This document shows positions 16,514 to 26,173 of a DNA stretch of 64,000 nt, piece after piece. A program made the position numbers and the translations under genes. The number at the start of each line of letters is the position of its first letter. Position 1 is the first letter of the stretch. The notes beneath the pieces were generated by a model. That model did no database searches, was not told where the DNA came from, and was given only the letters and a program-made list of their open reading frames with translations. Origin of the DNA: Bacteroidia bacterium (GTDB taxonomy: Bacteria; Bacteroidota; Ignavibacteria; SZUA-365); NCBI GenBank assembly GCA_027493955.1, contig JAOSJT010000001.1, positions 4,946,552-5,010,551 on the forward strand. The letters run 5' to 3'.

Positions 16514-19495
16514 ATGTCCATGCAAAATTGTCACAGGTCCCTCATCCTGATATTCTGTTGTATCGGGCTGTTTCTGCAGTGCCACGTCTGTGAGGCGCAG
16601 ATTTCCCTCGATTTCAAACGCATCAATCTCCTCTGGCCGACGGTGGAATTGTATTTCTCGCTTCGGTCCTCCGACGGGAAGGTTGTGCATCCTCTGCGGG
16701 AGCAGTTGCGTGTCACCGAAAACGACTTCGAGGTACCGGAGCTCACGTTGCATCCTCCGCATCCCACACCCTGTCCCATGTCCGTGGCTCTTGTGCTGGA
16801 TGCGAGTGGTTCGATGCAGGGCGCCGGAAACGAAGGCGCGAAGGCCGGCGCCAAGGCCTTTGTCCGTCGCATGGATGGTACTCGTGACGAGGCGGCCCTC
16901 GTAGAATTCTCGACCAATCCACGCTTGAAACTCGGAATGACAAGCGATACTGCGCAGCTCGTAGACTCGATCAACACCCTCCCGGCTTGGGGAGGCACAA
17001 CTATTTGGGATGGTATCTGGATGGGCATTGAGCAGGTCGTACAATCCGGAGTCAATGATTGTCGGGCGGTGGTGGCGTTGACCGACGGCGGGGATGGTTC
17101 GTCGTCGCATTATCCAGGCGATATCATTCCATTTGCCAATCGGGAACATATCAGAGTCTTTACGATCGGACTTGGAAGCAGCATCAATACCACCGAGCTT
17201 GAATTAATTGCAATGCTTACTGGTGGAAGGTTTTTTCATACTTCGCATCCATCGGCTCTTCCTGCGATATACGATAGCATTGCGACCATCATCAAAGACA
17301 AGGGTTTCGGTGAGAGGATGATCACCTACAACGCGAGCTGCATGGACGGGACGCTGCGGAGGGTGGATCTCACGATGATTGCTGAACGCGGCGACAGCCT
17401 GCGTAAAACGAAATCCTATCGCGCACCGCTGGATCCCTCCACTGCTCGTGTCATGCCGTTACACCTGCGCGCTGGTGACGTCCAAGGTGGACACAGCTTG
17501 CTGGTAAGCCTCAGGACTGATGGTCTGTTTGACCCGCTCATCCCGCTGCATCCAAGATTTGTACTCCCGACCGGTGAGCCGGGCCTGCGCTTCGATAGCG
17601 TGTGGGTGCCATCCGGTTCGCCCTTCGAGAGCGGCAGTCTCGTCAGTACTGTCTATCCCGATAGTGTGGTATTACACTTCGATGGGCCGTTGCGCGTTAT
17701 GGGTACGGGGCCGTTACTCCACGTACTGTATGAGACGACGGAAGCATCGGATACGGTGTCGGGTCGCTTGTATCTTCACGCAACGTCCTCCGGCAGCGGT
17801 TGTGCGCGTTTTACCTGCGACTCTGCGGCCTACAACATTCTGCCCGAAGGACCCTCGGTAGTGCTCAATGCGCGGGATGTTCCGGAATGTGTTTGGGATC
17901 AGAGTGCGCAGCGCTATGAACCACCGACCGTGGAACTGCGATACCTGGCAGAGAACCATGGACTCGCCGCTGCGGAGCAACCAGAGTACACGCTCTATGG
18001 CTACGAGACCGCTTTGCTCCTGCTCAATCCGGTATCGAGCATGCAGCCGGGTTCCGAGACGCGTATTGAGGCAGGGAGAGCGCAATCCGTCAGCTGGTTG
18101 GTGGAACCAGCACGCCGTGCACGCACGGACACGATACGCCTTGGTATGGTCGCGGCGTTTGCGAACCATGCCGTGGCGGTAGCAGAGTCGAAAATCATCA
18201 TCCATTCCTCACTTGCGAACCTTGAATGCTCGCTTGGAATTCCCGATGTGCTGATGGATTCCGTACGGAGGCGATTCGAAACGCTTCCGGTCACGCTCAC
18301 AGTGCACAACCACGGCGGCGCGGCAAGCGACAGCATCTATGCCGAGATCGAATTGTCGGGAGGGCTGCAACTGGAACGGGAAGATCCCGCTCAGACGTCA
18401 CGCAGATTGCTGACACCGGCCGTGCTTGCCCCGGGTGCCGAGGGACACGCCGCCTGGAGGTTACAATTGCCGGCTTCGAAGGAAGGGGAGGTTTCGTCTG
18501 TCGCCGTTCGTCTGCTCGACGCGGGGCAGGAGCCGGGTTATTGCAGTGCGAGTATCGCAGTTCCCCCGCTCGATACGAATCGGGTGATCGGCGTAGACAT
18601 ACAGGGCAGGACATTACTCTGCCCGGGAGACAGCGCGACGCTGGTGGCGGAACCCGGTTTTTCGGAGTATGTCTGGAGCAACAGTCGTACGGGGCCTATT
18701 TTAACCGTGTCGCAGGCGGGGCAGTACCACGTCGAGGCGGTGGATAATGCCGGCACGCGACGGAAAAGTGACGTCCTGTTCATCTCCGAGGCATATCTTC
18801 CAACGGTGAACGTCTATGCAACGAACTACACACCTTGTGTCGGAGACACCGTACGGCTGTACACTTCCTGGCCAATGACGTCCTATCTTTGGAGTACCGG
18901 CGACACGACGCAAAGCATATTTGTGACGGCTTCGGCCACGTATGATGTCATCATGCTCACCAGGGACGGATGCACTGCTACCGCTTCGCGCGCCATGACC
19001 TTCGCTCCCTATCCGGAACTTCCAATCATTTCCCGGAGCTTCGACACGCTGTACACAGAGGTGGTTGCGCTGAACCACGACTGGTACCGAAATGGTAACA
19101 AGATATCCTCGGGGAAGCCATTTCACGTAGCGCGTTCCGCGGGAAGATACTCCGTCGTTGCTTCGAATGGCGGAAAATGCACCGCTACTTCGAATGAATT
19201 CGATGTCTCCGTCCTCGCCACGGACAATGCGGCCTCTGCCCCAAGGCTTGAAATGAATCTGTACCCCGATCCCGTCGATGCGCAGCTGGAAGTGCACATC
19301 GTTGCAGAAATCGGCGATCATGTGTCGGTGTCCCTGGTTGATTTGCTCGGCCGCTCAACGGTACTTTCGGATGTCGTGATGTCGCAGGATCGCCACACCT
19401 TGTGTCTTCCCGTTGCACACGTGCCACCCGGGGTGTACATGCTGCTGCTGCGCGGTGAGGGTGGGCAGATTGTGCGCCGGTTCAGGAAGCTGTAA
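16514..19495 (+). CDS. Secreted VWA-domain T9SS cargo protein
   Basis: A 993-residue protein. Signal sequence (SLILIFCCIGLFLQCHVCEA), then a von Willebrand A domain at about 88-265 with the MIDAS motif DASGS (residues 96-100), a conserved TDGGDGS and a GLGS loop, so it should bind a metal ion and a protein ligand. Beta-sandwich modules follow: a CARDB-like part (LPVTLTVHNHGGAASDSIY), then PKD/gliding-motility style repeats (CPGDSATLVAEPGFSEYVWS; CVGDTVRLYTSWPMTSYLWS). The last 85 residues are a T9SS sorting domain (MNLYPDPVDAQLEV ... PPGVYMLLLRGEGG). Predicted cell-surface adhesin-like protein. The 588-nt gap before it (15926-16513) holds no supported gene. Confidence 0.87.
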   Translation: MSMQNCHRSLILIFCCIGLFLQCHVCEAQISLDFKRINLLWPTVELYFSLRSSDGKVVHPLREQLRVTENDFEVPELTLHPPHPTPCPMSVALVLDASGSMQGAGNEGAKAGAKAFVRRMDGTRDEAALVEFSTNPRLKLGMTSDTAQLVDSINTLPAWGGTTIWDGIWMGIEQVVQSGVNDCRAVVALTDGGDGSSSHYPGDIIPFANREHIRVFTIGLGSSINTTELELIAMLTGGRFFHTSHPSALPAIYDSIATIIKDKGFGERMITYNASCMDGTLRRVDLTMIAERGDSLRKTKSYRAPLDPSTARVMPLHLRAGDVQGGHSLLVSLRTDGLFDPLIPLHPRFVLPTGEPGLRFDSVWVPSGSPFESGSLVSTVYPDSVVLHFDGPLRVMGTGPLLHVLYETTEASDTVSGRLYLHATSSGSGCARFTCDSAAYNILPEGPSVVLNARDVPECVWDQSAQRYEPPTVELRYLAENHGLAAAEQPEYTLYGYETALLLLNPVSSMQPGSETRIEAGRAQSVSWLVEPARRARTDTIRLGMVAAFANHAVAVAESKIIIHSSLANLECSLGIPDVLMDSVRRRFETLPVTLTVHNHGGAASDSIYAEIELSGGLQLEREDPAQTSRRLLTPAVLAPGAEGHAAWRLQLPASKEGEVSSVAVRLLDAGQEPGYCSASIAVPPLDTNRVIGVDIQGRTLLCPGDSATLVAEPGFSEYVWSNSRTGPILTVSQAGQYHVEAVDNAGTRRKSDVLFISEAYLPTVNVYATNYTPCVGDTVRLYTSWPMTSYLWSTGDTTQSIFVTASATYDVIMLTRDGCTATASRAMTFAPYPELPIISRSFDTLYTEVVALNHDWYRNGNKISSGKPFHVARSAGRYSVVASNGGKCTATSNEFDVSVLATDNAASAPRLEMNLYPDPVDAQLEVHIVAEIGDHVSVSLVDLLGRSTVLSDVVMSQDRHTLCLPVAHVPPGVYMLLLRGEGGQIVRRFRKL

Positions 19496-19645
19496 TCCGC
19501 CACGCTCGGTCGTTCCTGCTGCGAAAGAGGCGACGACGGGTGGGTGATGCTGAATACGTTTCCGGGGAGGTTTGAAACCGTCATCCTTTGGGCGCCGTTC
19601 CCCGAACATGTATTTTATCCGAAGTACATTTTCCGGAGCAGCACC

Positions 19646-20599
19646 ATGCCACGTTATTTCACACATTTCTGGTCCGATGAACTCTGCGGCGCGCATTATC
19701 GCGAAGGCCTCAGCGGCGTCCCCGTCGAATTCACTGCCGGAAGCGGTTTCCTGCGAAAGGAAGTGACTACCGGTGACGAGATATACCTGATCAGCGTGTA
19801 TGACGGTCAGTTCCTCCTGCTCGGGAAAATGACCGTGGGGCGTGTCATCACTTCGCGGGAGGAGGCGATCCTGGATCTGGGGCCGGAGATCGAAGACGCG
19901 CGCGAGTATGTCATCGCCGCCGAAGCCTCGTCAACGCCGCTGCAGTTCACGAGACAGATTGCGTGGGAAACTGTCGGGGAATTGCGATTCATCGGCCTGG
20001 ACGGACGCACGAAACCGCTCAAACTTGCCGACCATGAAGAAGCGGACGCTTCCGCACTCACCGGTGTACGTGAGCTGACGCCGGCCTCCGCAGCGCTGTT
20101 GGATGAAGCGTTGGCGGAACCGTTCGAGGATCTTCCCGGCAATATTGGTGAAATGGAAAGCGAGGAAATAGATGACGACGATTTGAAAATACTCGAAGCC
20201 GGGCTGCCGGACGCCGCAAAGCGGGAAGAGCTTCACGCAGCCGCCGTCCGTGTAGCGGTGAAGCAGTTCGAAGCTTCCGGCTGGCAGGTACGGGTGAATG
20301 ATAGGCCGGGCCCACGTGTCTACGATTTGCACTGCTCCCAGGACGGGCATGATCTGTTTCTTGCGGTCATCGGTGTCGAGGGCAGCGAGATGGTGTTCAC
20401 GTTCCGTGAATTGCAGTACATCGCAGCCGAGGAAGAGAGCCATTACGCCATATGCGTCGTGACAAAGGCGCTGTCCAAACGTCCGGAACTCGTCACCTAC
20501 ACAGGGGACGATTTGGAGGACTTGTTCGACGCCCGTCCGCTGCTGTGGATGTTCCGACCCCGGAAGAACGGAGATTTCGGCCAGGAGGATTTTGATTGA
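19646..20599 (+). CDS. DUF3883 (NO VEIN C-terminal-like) protein
   Basis: A 317-residue cytoplasmic protein. Start at ATG 19646 (MPRYFTHFWSDELC). The N-terminal 150 residues include VTTGDEIYLISVYDGQFLLLGKM, which looks like an EVE/PUA-like beta domain. The C-terminal 110 residues (LHAAAVRVAVKQFEASGWQV, YDLHCSQDGHDLFLAVIGVEG, FTFRELQYIAAEEESHYAICVV) match the layout of DUF3883, a restriction-endonuclease-like fold: the D-(x)n-ExK core is seen as YDLHC ... LFLAVIG, with Ala-Val where Glu-x-Lys is expected, so the nuclease site may be lost. DUF3883 occurs in restriction and phage-defence proteins; no such genes are next to it. Confidence 0.6.
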   Translation: MPRYFTHFWSDELCGAHYREGLSGVPVEFTAGSGFLRKEVTTGDEIYLISVYDGQFLLLGKMTVGRVITSREEAILDLGPEIEDAREYVIAAEASSTPLQFTRQIAWETVGELRFIGLDGRTKPLKLADHEEADASALTGVRELTPASAALLDEALAEPFEDLPGNIGEMESEEIDDDDLKILEAGLPDAAKREELHAAAVRVAVKQFEASGWQVRVNDRPGPRVYDLHCSQDGHDLFLAVIGVEGSEMVFTFRELQYIAAEEESHYAICVVTKALSKRPELVTYTGDDLEDLFDARPLLWMFRPRKNGDFGQEDFD

Positions 20600-20710
20600 A
20601 TGGGGACATCAGGTGGAATAAAATAATTTTCGGGTTATTTTTTTATTGCATTTCATTCGCAAAACTCTGACATTAGTACATTCATTTACCATCCAAGTCC
20701 CGGAGGAACC

Positions 20711-22810
20711 ATGAATGTACGGCAATACATACTGCTGGCAGCCTTGCTTGTGTTGACTGCCTGTGGAGACGAGCCCTCGACACCCATTTCTGAAGCGGAA
20801 GCCCCATCTCAGAGGAGTGCTGTGCTCGACGACAACGAATCCACGATCGACGTGCGTGATCGCTACGTGGTTGTGTTCAAGGAATCCGTGCGCGACGTGG
20901 ATCGCGCTGTGGACGAAATGACGCGCGGAAACGGCGCTACGGTGCATTTCCGTTATCGTCATGCTCTGAAGGGTTTCAATGCGACCATCCCTCCGCAAGC
21001 CGTGGAGGCATTGAAGAAAAATCCGAATGTGGATTATATCGAGCCCGACGGTATTGCACGAAAGACGCAGCAGAGCAACCCCCCGAGCTGGGGTCTCGAC
21101 CGCATCGATCAGCGCAATCTCCCGCTCAATCAGACTTACAACTATCAGAACAACGGTAGCGGCGTCCGTGTGTACATCCTCGACACCGGTATCCGCTTCA
21201 ATCACCAGGAATACAACGGACGCGCGTTTTCCGGCTGGGATTTCATTCAGAACGATCCCGACGCGTCGGATTGCGACGGCCATGGCACACACGTCGCCGG
21301 CACCGTAGGTGGTACGTCCGTCGGAGTCGCGAAGGGTGTTACGCTGATCGCGGTGCGCGTGCTCGATTGCAATGGCTCCGGTAGCTGGGGACAAGTGATC
21401 GCCGGTATCGATTGGGTCACGGCAAATCATATCAAGCCCGCGGTGGCAAATATGTCGCTTGGTGGCGGTTATTACGCTCCCATCAACACCGCTGTGGCGA
21501 ATTCCATCGCCGCCGGCGTTGTGTACGCCGTCTCGGCAGGCAACAGCAATGCGAACGCCTGCAATTATTCACCCGCCAGCACCCCTGCGGCCCTCACGAT
21601 AGGTTCCACGACAAGCGGCGATGTGCGATCATCATTTTCGAATTACGGAAGCTGCGTGGACATTTTCGCCCCCGGCTCCTCGATTTATTCCTCCACTATG
21701 ACGAGCACGAGCAGTTATCAGTCCTCGAGCGGTACGTCCATGGCTTCGCCGCATGTGGCCGGAGTCGCCGCGCTGTATCTGAGTGCTCATCCGACCGCGA
21801 CACCGGCCCAGGTGGAAACGGCGATTAAATCCAACGCCACTACGGGCGTGCTCAGCAGCATCGGGTCGGGCTCGCCCAATTCACTGCTCTACAGTTTGAT
21901 CGCAGCTCCGGCCGGTCCCGTCCCCAACGCGCCGAGCAACCTGACAGTGGGTAGTCCAACGACCAGTTCACTCACACTCAACTGGTCGGACAACTCGTCC
22001 GACGAAACCGGCTTCCGCATCGAACGCGCTTCGAGCAGCAACGGGCCATGGAGCTTTGTCGCAAATGTTGGCCAGAATCAAACCAGCTATCAGAACACCG
22101 GCCTGGCATCCTCGACCACCTACTGGTATCGCGTGTTTGCGTTCAACGCCAATGGCAATTCGAGCGCCAGCAACACGGCGAGCGGCACCACCGCTTCCCC
22201 TCCGCCGCCACCCAACCCACCGTCAAACCTGGTGGTGGTCAGTCCGACGAGCAGTTCCCTGACACTTAATTGGTCTGACAATTCCGGCGATGAAAGCGGC
22301 TTCCGCATCGAACGCGCTTCGAGCAGCAACGGGCCATGGAGCTTCGTCGCCAATGTCGGTCAGAATGTGACGAATTATCAGAATACCGGTCTGGCATCCT
22401 CTACTACGTACTGGTATCGGGTATTCGCCTTCAACGCCAATGGCACGTCAGCCGCGAGCAATACCGCCAGCGGTACCACAGCTTCGGCGCCGACTGTCGC
22501 GGTGCATGTTGACGGGCTGAGTGGCTCAACATCAAGCAATAAAGGCGGATGGAACGCGTCTCTCACAGTGACGGTCAAGAATGCCAACGGCGTCCCCACG
22601 CAGGGCGTGACGGTGAGCGTGAGCTGGGGCAATGGCTCCGGCAGCGCGGTCACGAACAGCTCGGGTCAGGCGACCATCACCACCGGACGCAACAAAAATA
22701 ATGTCTCATCAGTCACGATGTCGGTGACCAATCTCTCAGGGACGGGCTTTACGTATGACAGCGCGGCGAACAATCCCAATCCGCCGTCGCTGATCATCAA
22801 TAAGCCGTAA
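20711..22810 (+). CDS. Subtilisin-like (S8, proteinase K type) lipoprotein with two FN3 domains
   Basis: A 699-residue protein; GGAGGA precedes ATG 20711. Lipoprotein signal ([18 protein letters not shown], Cys18). An I9 inhibitor propeptide at about 50-115 ([10 protein letters not shown] ... [11 protein letters not shown]). Catalytic domain at about 125-400 with Asp158 (YILDTG), His191 (DGHGTHVAG) and Ser343 ([12 protein letters not shown]), the proteinase K subgroup order. Two fibronectin-III domains follow and are almost identical in their middle part, a recent internal duplication. A C-terminal Ig-like module ([20 protein letters not shown]) completes it. Predicted surface or secreted protease. 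An AT-rich stretch at 20600-20700 probably holds the promoter. Confidence 0.92.
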   Translation: MNVRQYILLAALLVLTACGDEPSTPISEAEAPSQRSAVLDDNESTIDVRDRYVVVFKESVRDVDRAVDEMTRGNGATVHFRYRHALKGFNATIPPQAVEALKKNPNVDYIEPDGIARKTQQSNPPSWGLDRIDQRNLPLNQTYNYQNNGSGVRVYILDTGIRFNHQEYNGRAFSGWDFIQNDPDASDCDGHGTHVAGTVGGTSVGVAKGVTLIAVRVLDCNGSGSWGQVIAGIDWVTANHIKPAVANMSLGGGYYAPINTAVANSIAAGVVYAVSAGNSNANACNYSPASTPAALTIGSTTSGDVRSSFSNYGSCVDIFAPGSSIYSSTMTSTSSYQSSSGTSMASPHVAGVAALYLSAHPTATPAQVETAIKSNATTGVLSSIGSGSPNSLLYSLIAAPAGPVPNAPSNLTVGSPTTSSLTLNWSDNSSDETGFRIERASSSNGPWSFVANVGQNQTSYQNTGLASSTTYWYRVFAFNANGNSSASNTASGTTASPPPPPNPPSNLVVVSPTSSSLTLNWSDNSGDESGFRIERASSSNGPWSFVANVGQNVTNYQNTGLASSTTYWYRVFAFNANGTSAASNTASGTTASAPTVAVHVDGLSGSTSSNKGGWNASLTVTVKNANGVPTQGVTVSVSWGNGSGSAVTNSSGQATITTGRNKNNVSSVTMSVTNLSGTGFTYDSAANNPNPPSLIINKP
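21939..22484 (+). repeat. Tandem duplication encoding two FN3 domains
   Basis: Inside the subtilase gene, two consecutive FN3-coding segments share nearly identical DNA around the codons for [20 protein letters not shown] and for [20 protein letters not shown]. The segment starts differ at scattered third positions, so the duplication is recent but not fresh. Confidence 0.75.
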
Positions 22811-22844
22811 GAGAGCTCGCGGAACACAAAACACGACTCTGCTT

Positions 22845-22882
22845 CAACCGCCCCGGGTATGCTTACATGCTCGGGGCGGTTG
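22845..22882. terminator. Bidirectional terminator-like hairpin between convergent genes
   Basis: CAACCGCCCCG (22845-22855) pairs perfectly with CGGGGCGGTTG (22872-22882), an 11-bp GC-rich stem with a 16-nt loop. It lies 35 nt after the subtilase stop and before the convergent peptidase gene ending at 23033. No T-run follows on the plus strand. Confidence 0.55.
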
Positions 22883-23032
22883 CCTGTATACGGGAAGACG
22901 CTGCGCCTATTATCCGAAAAACCTGTCACCGCGCTTTGGTGAATCCCGACGCCCGATCACATGAGACCAGCGAGGGACGAAGATCTGCTCTGCATCGCCT
23001 GCTCCGGAATAGTCCGCGCAGACCACCGTTGT

Positions 23033-24190
23033 CTATAGCTTCAGTTTCGCTCTGATATCGGCGGGAATAGCGTCTTTGTGCAGCATGATGGAGGTGGTTT
23101 TGTAACGCACATAGGCCTCGGATGCGTGGAAGTATCCACCATAGGGATTATTCTTTTCACCCCAGGAATTCTTCACATAGAAATACCGCCCGCCATTGAC
23201 ATCGCGGGACAAGCCGATGATGTGCATGCCGTGATCATCCTGCGTAGTGTAATTGTCGAAGCCCTCCTGACGGAACTGTTGCGTGATGACTTTTTCTTTC
23301 ACCGGCGCGATAAAGACGCTGTCGGTTTCGCCTTTGCTCATGTCTTCCCACGCTTTATCCGGTACAATCGCCATGCCTTTTTTGTGATTGAATCCTTTTT
23401 CGCTGACATCGCTCGCCCAGGCGATGGTGAAGCCGTGCTCGATGGCATGGGTCATGGTGCGCAGCATGTCGTCCAGCGGGATGTTGTACACCAGCCCATA
23501 CGACCAGTTGTCGGGGACCTCCAGCGCGAATTGCGTATAGAAGGGATGGTGAGTGAATGAGGAAAGCAGGATGTAATCCTCTGTTTTTATGCCCAACGCC
23601 TGATCGGCGTAGTTTCGCGGAGTCCAGCGCTTGCCCTGCCACTCGAATTCCTTCGGTTCGGGTCCCAGATAGCCGTCGAGTATGCCGGCGACAGATCGTT
23701 TCCATGCGGGTGTAAGTTTCCCGTTCGGGGCTTTGATCAAGGCATCCACGACGGCCCGCAGGACAGCATCCAATTCATTATGGACGTGCAGCGCTTCACC
23801 GTAGGAAAGTCCGGGGTAGACCTGGTCGGGGACTATGCCGATATCTCTGATGACATCCGCCACATCGTTGAACGCGCCGCCCGGTGCAAACGCCAGATTG
23901 CCGTGCATACGCACGAATTTTTCCGCTTTCCGCTGGTAGATATTGCGGACAATAAACATCTCCGACAGGTCGACCGGGCCTTTGCCCATGCGCAGCAGCT
24001 CCGATTCGAGCAGAGACAGTGCGGAAAAACTCCAGCACGTGGACGTGCGGTTCTGGTTTTTTACCGGGGTGGCGCCCAGTTCCTTCACCATGGTGAATTG
24101 ATAGCCGGAAGTCGTGGAATCGTTGTTTCGCGCCCAGGTAACGGACGTGAGCAACAGTATCGCGAGAATGGATATGCGCAGAGGATTCAT
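23033..24190 (-). CDS. Exported C1B cysteine peptidase (bleomycin hydrolase/PepC-like)
   Basis: A 385-residue protein. It has a signal peptide (MNPLRISILAILLLTSVTWA), unlike the cytoplasmic PepC of Firmicutes, so it should act in the periplasm. Catalytic Cys52 lies in KNQNRTSTCWSFSALSLLES (the Q-x6-C oxyanion pattern), His in DDHGMHIIG and Asn in VKNSWGEKN. The order and spacing match papain-fold family C1B. The length is about 50 residues shorter than bleomycin hydrolases. Similar exported forms are common in Bacteroidota. It is downstream of, and on the same strand as, the dGTPase but separated by 296 nt with no recognisable content. Confidence 0.9.
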   Translation of the reverse strand: MNPLRISILAILLLTSVTWARNNDSTTSGYQFTMVKELGATPVKNQNRTSTCWSFSALSLLESELLRMGKGPVDLSEMFIVRNIYQRKAEKFVRMHGNLAFAPGGAFNDVADVIRDIGIVPDQVYPGLSYGEALHVHNELDAVLRAVVDALIKAPNGKLTPAWKRSVAGILDGYLGPEPKEFEWQGKRWTPRNYADQALGIKTEDYILLSSFTHHPFYTQFALEVPDNWSYGLVYNIPLDDMLRTMTHAIEHGFTIAWASDVSEKGFNHKKGMAIVPDKAWEDMSKGETDSVFIAPVKEKVITQQFRQEGFDNYTTQDDHGMHIIGLSRDVNGGRYFYVKNSWGEKNNPYGGYFHASEAYVRYKTTSIMLHKDAIPADIRAKLKL

Positions 24191-24486
24191 ACGTCGGTTA
24201 TACTTTTGGATGATGAAAAAATGGCCCGGTGTGTTGCGCGGGCAGTCCGCGTAAACAATCTACATTCGGACGTCTATATCAGACAAATACCGAACGCAGC
24301 CGCGGCGGGTGATGCAGCGGGAGCGGTATTCCATCGAGGTTGGAGTGACTTTTACACCGGCTGTCAATGCGTCATGAACACACGTTTCACATCACCTGAA
24401 CGATCAATTCGCGGAGACGGGCCGTCGAATGCTTCAGCACGCGCTTCCCGCTCTGGATGATCAGAAGCTTCGGGGAAACAACAGCG

Positions 24487-25887
24487 TCACAGTCTGTCGA
24501 ACACCGATCCGCTGCCGGGCTGGAAAAGACGGTTGTACATTCGCTCCGCATAATTGTCGGTCATCCCGGAAATGAAGTCCGCCAATACACGGACGCGCTG
24601 CGCTTCCGTGTCCGCTTCGCGTAAAAGATACCCATGCTTGCCGGAGAGCAACTCGGGTGAATCAATAAAGGCATCGAACATTTTCCGGATGATGATGCCG
24701 CCGCGATACTCAAGACTCTGGACCGCGGGTCCGTTGATGACAAGATCATAGACCGAGCGCTTGAGGGCTTCGAGAGCGAGGCGATGGTCGTGCGGCAGGG
24801 TCGCCCTCCACCGCAGGCGGGGATGTTCGAAGCGCGTATCGTGGGTCAACTCTGCCGCACCGATGAGCCGGCCGATCAGTGCCGATGCCGCCTGCTTTTT
24901 CTCATGCACTGCGTCTCGTCGGGATGCGCCGCCGCCACGTCCCATCGCAATGATGAGCGAGGCGTAGGATTTCTGCATCTCGGGATCCTGAAACTTCTCT
25001 TTCGGCAAGTAGGAAAGAATCGCTTCCGGTTCGATCAGGCGGGAAAAGAAAGCGTCCTCCACGTCGTGTGTGCCATAGGCGATATCATCGGCGAGTTCGA
25101 CGACACTTGCTTCGAGCGTACTGTTGCGTGTGCGGGCGTGACGTGCTTCGCGATACTCTATTTCGGAAAGGCGCTCACGGTCACCTGATGAAAACGGAGA
25201 CAGTATCCAATCCAGCAACTCCTGTTCCTCGTTATGAATACATTTTGGCGGTGCCCAGGGCTTGAATGGCGGACAGGCCGCATTGTCCGGATAGGCGAGG
25301 GGATTGACGAGATCGGCATAGATGCGCGGATACTTCAGAATGGCCTGAAGAACCGTTCGGGTGAGGTTCAAACCATGGTGTTCGCCATGGACTTCAAGGT
25401 CATCGCTGTTGAGTAAGCGAAGCGTTTGTCCGTTTCCTTCGAAGCCATTATCCCCGAGCCGTGTCCACACACAATAATTCAGAGCTTCTTCACCGCGGTG
25501 ACCGAAGGGTGGGTGACCGAGATCGTGCGCGAGGCATGCGGCTTCTATGAGACTGGTGTCAATAACGCCGCCAAGTTCCTCAAACTCCGGCTTCACACTT
25601 GCCAGCGGGAAACCCGGCCATATCTGTCGATTGAGCACAGCGGTGAGCCCGCGCCCGATATTTGCGACCTCGAGCGAGTGCGTGAGACGCGTGCGGAGAA
25701 AAGCGGATTCATTGAGCGAAAAGATCTGCGTCTTCGATTGCAGGCGACGGAAGGAGAAACTGTGGATGATGCGGGCTCGGTCGCGTTCAAACGGATCGCG
25801 ATGGTCGCCGGCTTTATGATGGTCGCCACCCGGACGTTCCGTGTCCGCTGCGGTGTACAATGGCGAGATATGGTAGAGTGGATGCAT
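24487..25887 (-). CDS. dgt: Deoxyguanosinetriphosphate triphosphohydrolase-like HD protein
   Basis: A 466-residue HD-domain enzyme. The family signature is intact: RRLQSKTQIFSLNESAFLRT, then the metal ligands RLTHSLEV, AHDLGHPPFGHRGE and a later Asp in VVELADDIAYGTHDVEDA. dGTPases hydrolyse dGTP (often other dNTPs too) to the nucleoside and tripolyphosphate, shaping dNTP pools; some members limit phage replication. Start at ATG 25887 (MHPLYHIS). It is divergent from lptD with a 286-nt gap (25888-26173) in which I see no gene. Gene symbol by family; substrate not provable here. Confidence 0.92.
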   Translation of the reverse strand: MHPLYHISPLYTAADTERPGGDHHKAGDHRDPFERDRARIIHSFSFRRLQSKTQIFSLNESAFLRTRLTHSLEVANIGRGLTAVLNRQIWPGFPLASVKPEFEELGGVIDTSLIEAACLAHDLGHPPFGHRGEEALNYCVWTRLGDNGFEGNGQTLRLLNSDDLEVHGEHHGLNLTRTVLQAILKYPRIYADLVNPLAYPDNAACPPFKPWAPPKCIHNEEQELLDWILSPFSSGDRERLSEIEYREARHARTRNSTLEASVVELADDIAYGTHDVEDAFFSRLIEPEAILSYLPKEKFQDPEMQKSYASLIIAMGRGGGASRRDAVHEKKQAASALIGRLIGAAELTHDTRFEHPRLRWRATLPHDHRLALEALKRSVYDLVINGPAVQSLEYRGGIIIRKMFDAFIDSPELLSGKHGYLLREADTEAQRVRVLADFISGMTDNYAERMYNRLFQPGSGSVFDRL

Positions 25888-26173
25888 GATAGGTTTGGGT
25901 CGATGATATTCAACAAAGTACGAAAATTCATGTGCATGCGCGCGCGGCGGGCGGATTAGCGGTACGCAGAGGGAAGGCCGGCGTCAATCCGGGAAATCGA
26001 GAGAAATGATTGTACCTTCACGGTTGCACGTGTACGGCCCATCGGTACTGCTCGTGCGCTTCAAGGCACTTCCTGACCCATTTTCCCGCGCAGCGCATTT
26101 TCGTACTTTGCTTCATTGCCGTATACCGGACCGGCGGATACACCGCGCACCTCCGTACGATTCTCATGCTGCT

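Noticed and set aside
26006-26173. Extended N-terminus of lptD
   Set aside because: The extra 56 residues precede a clean signal peptide at GTG 26174 and have no export or domain character.
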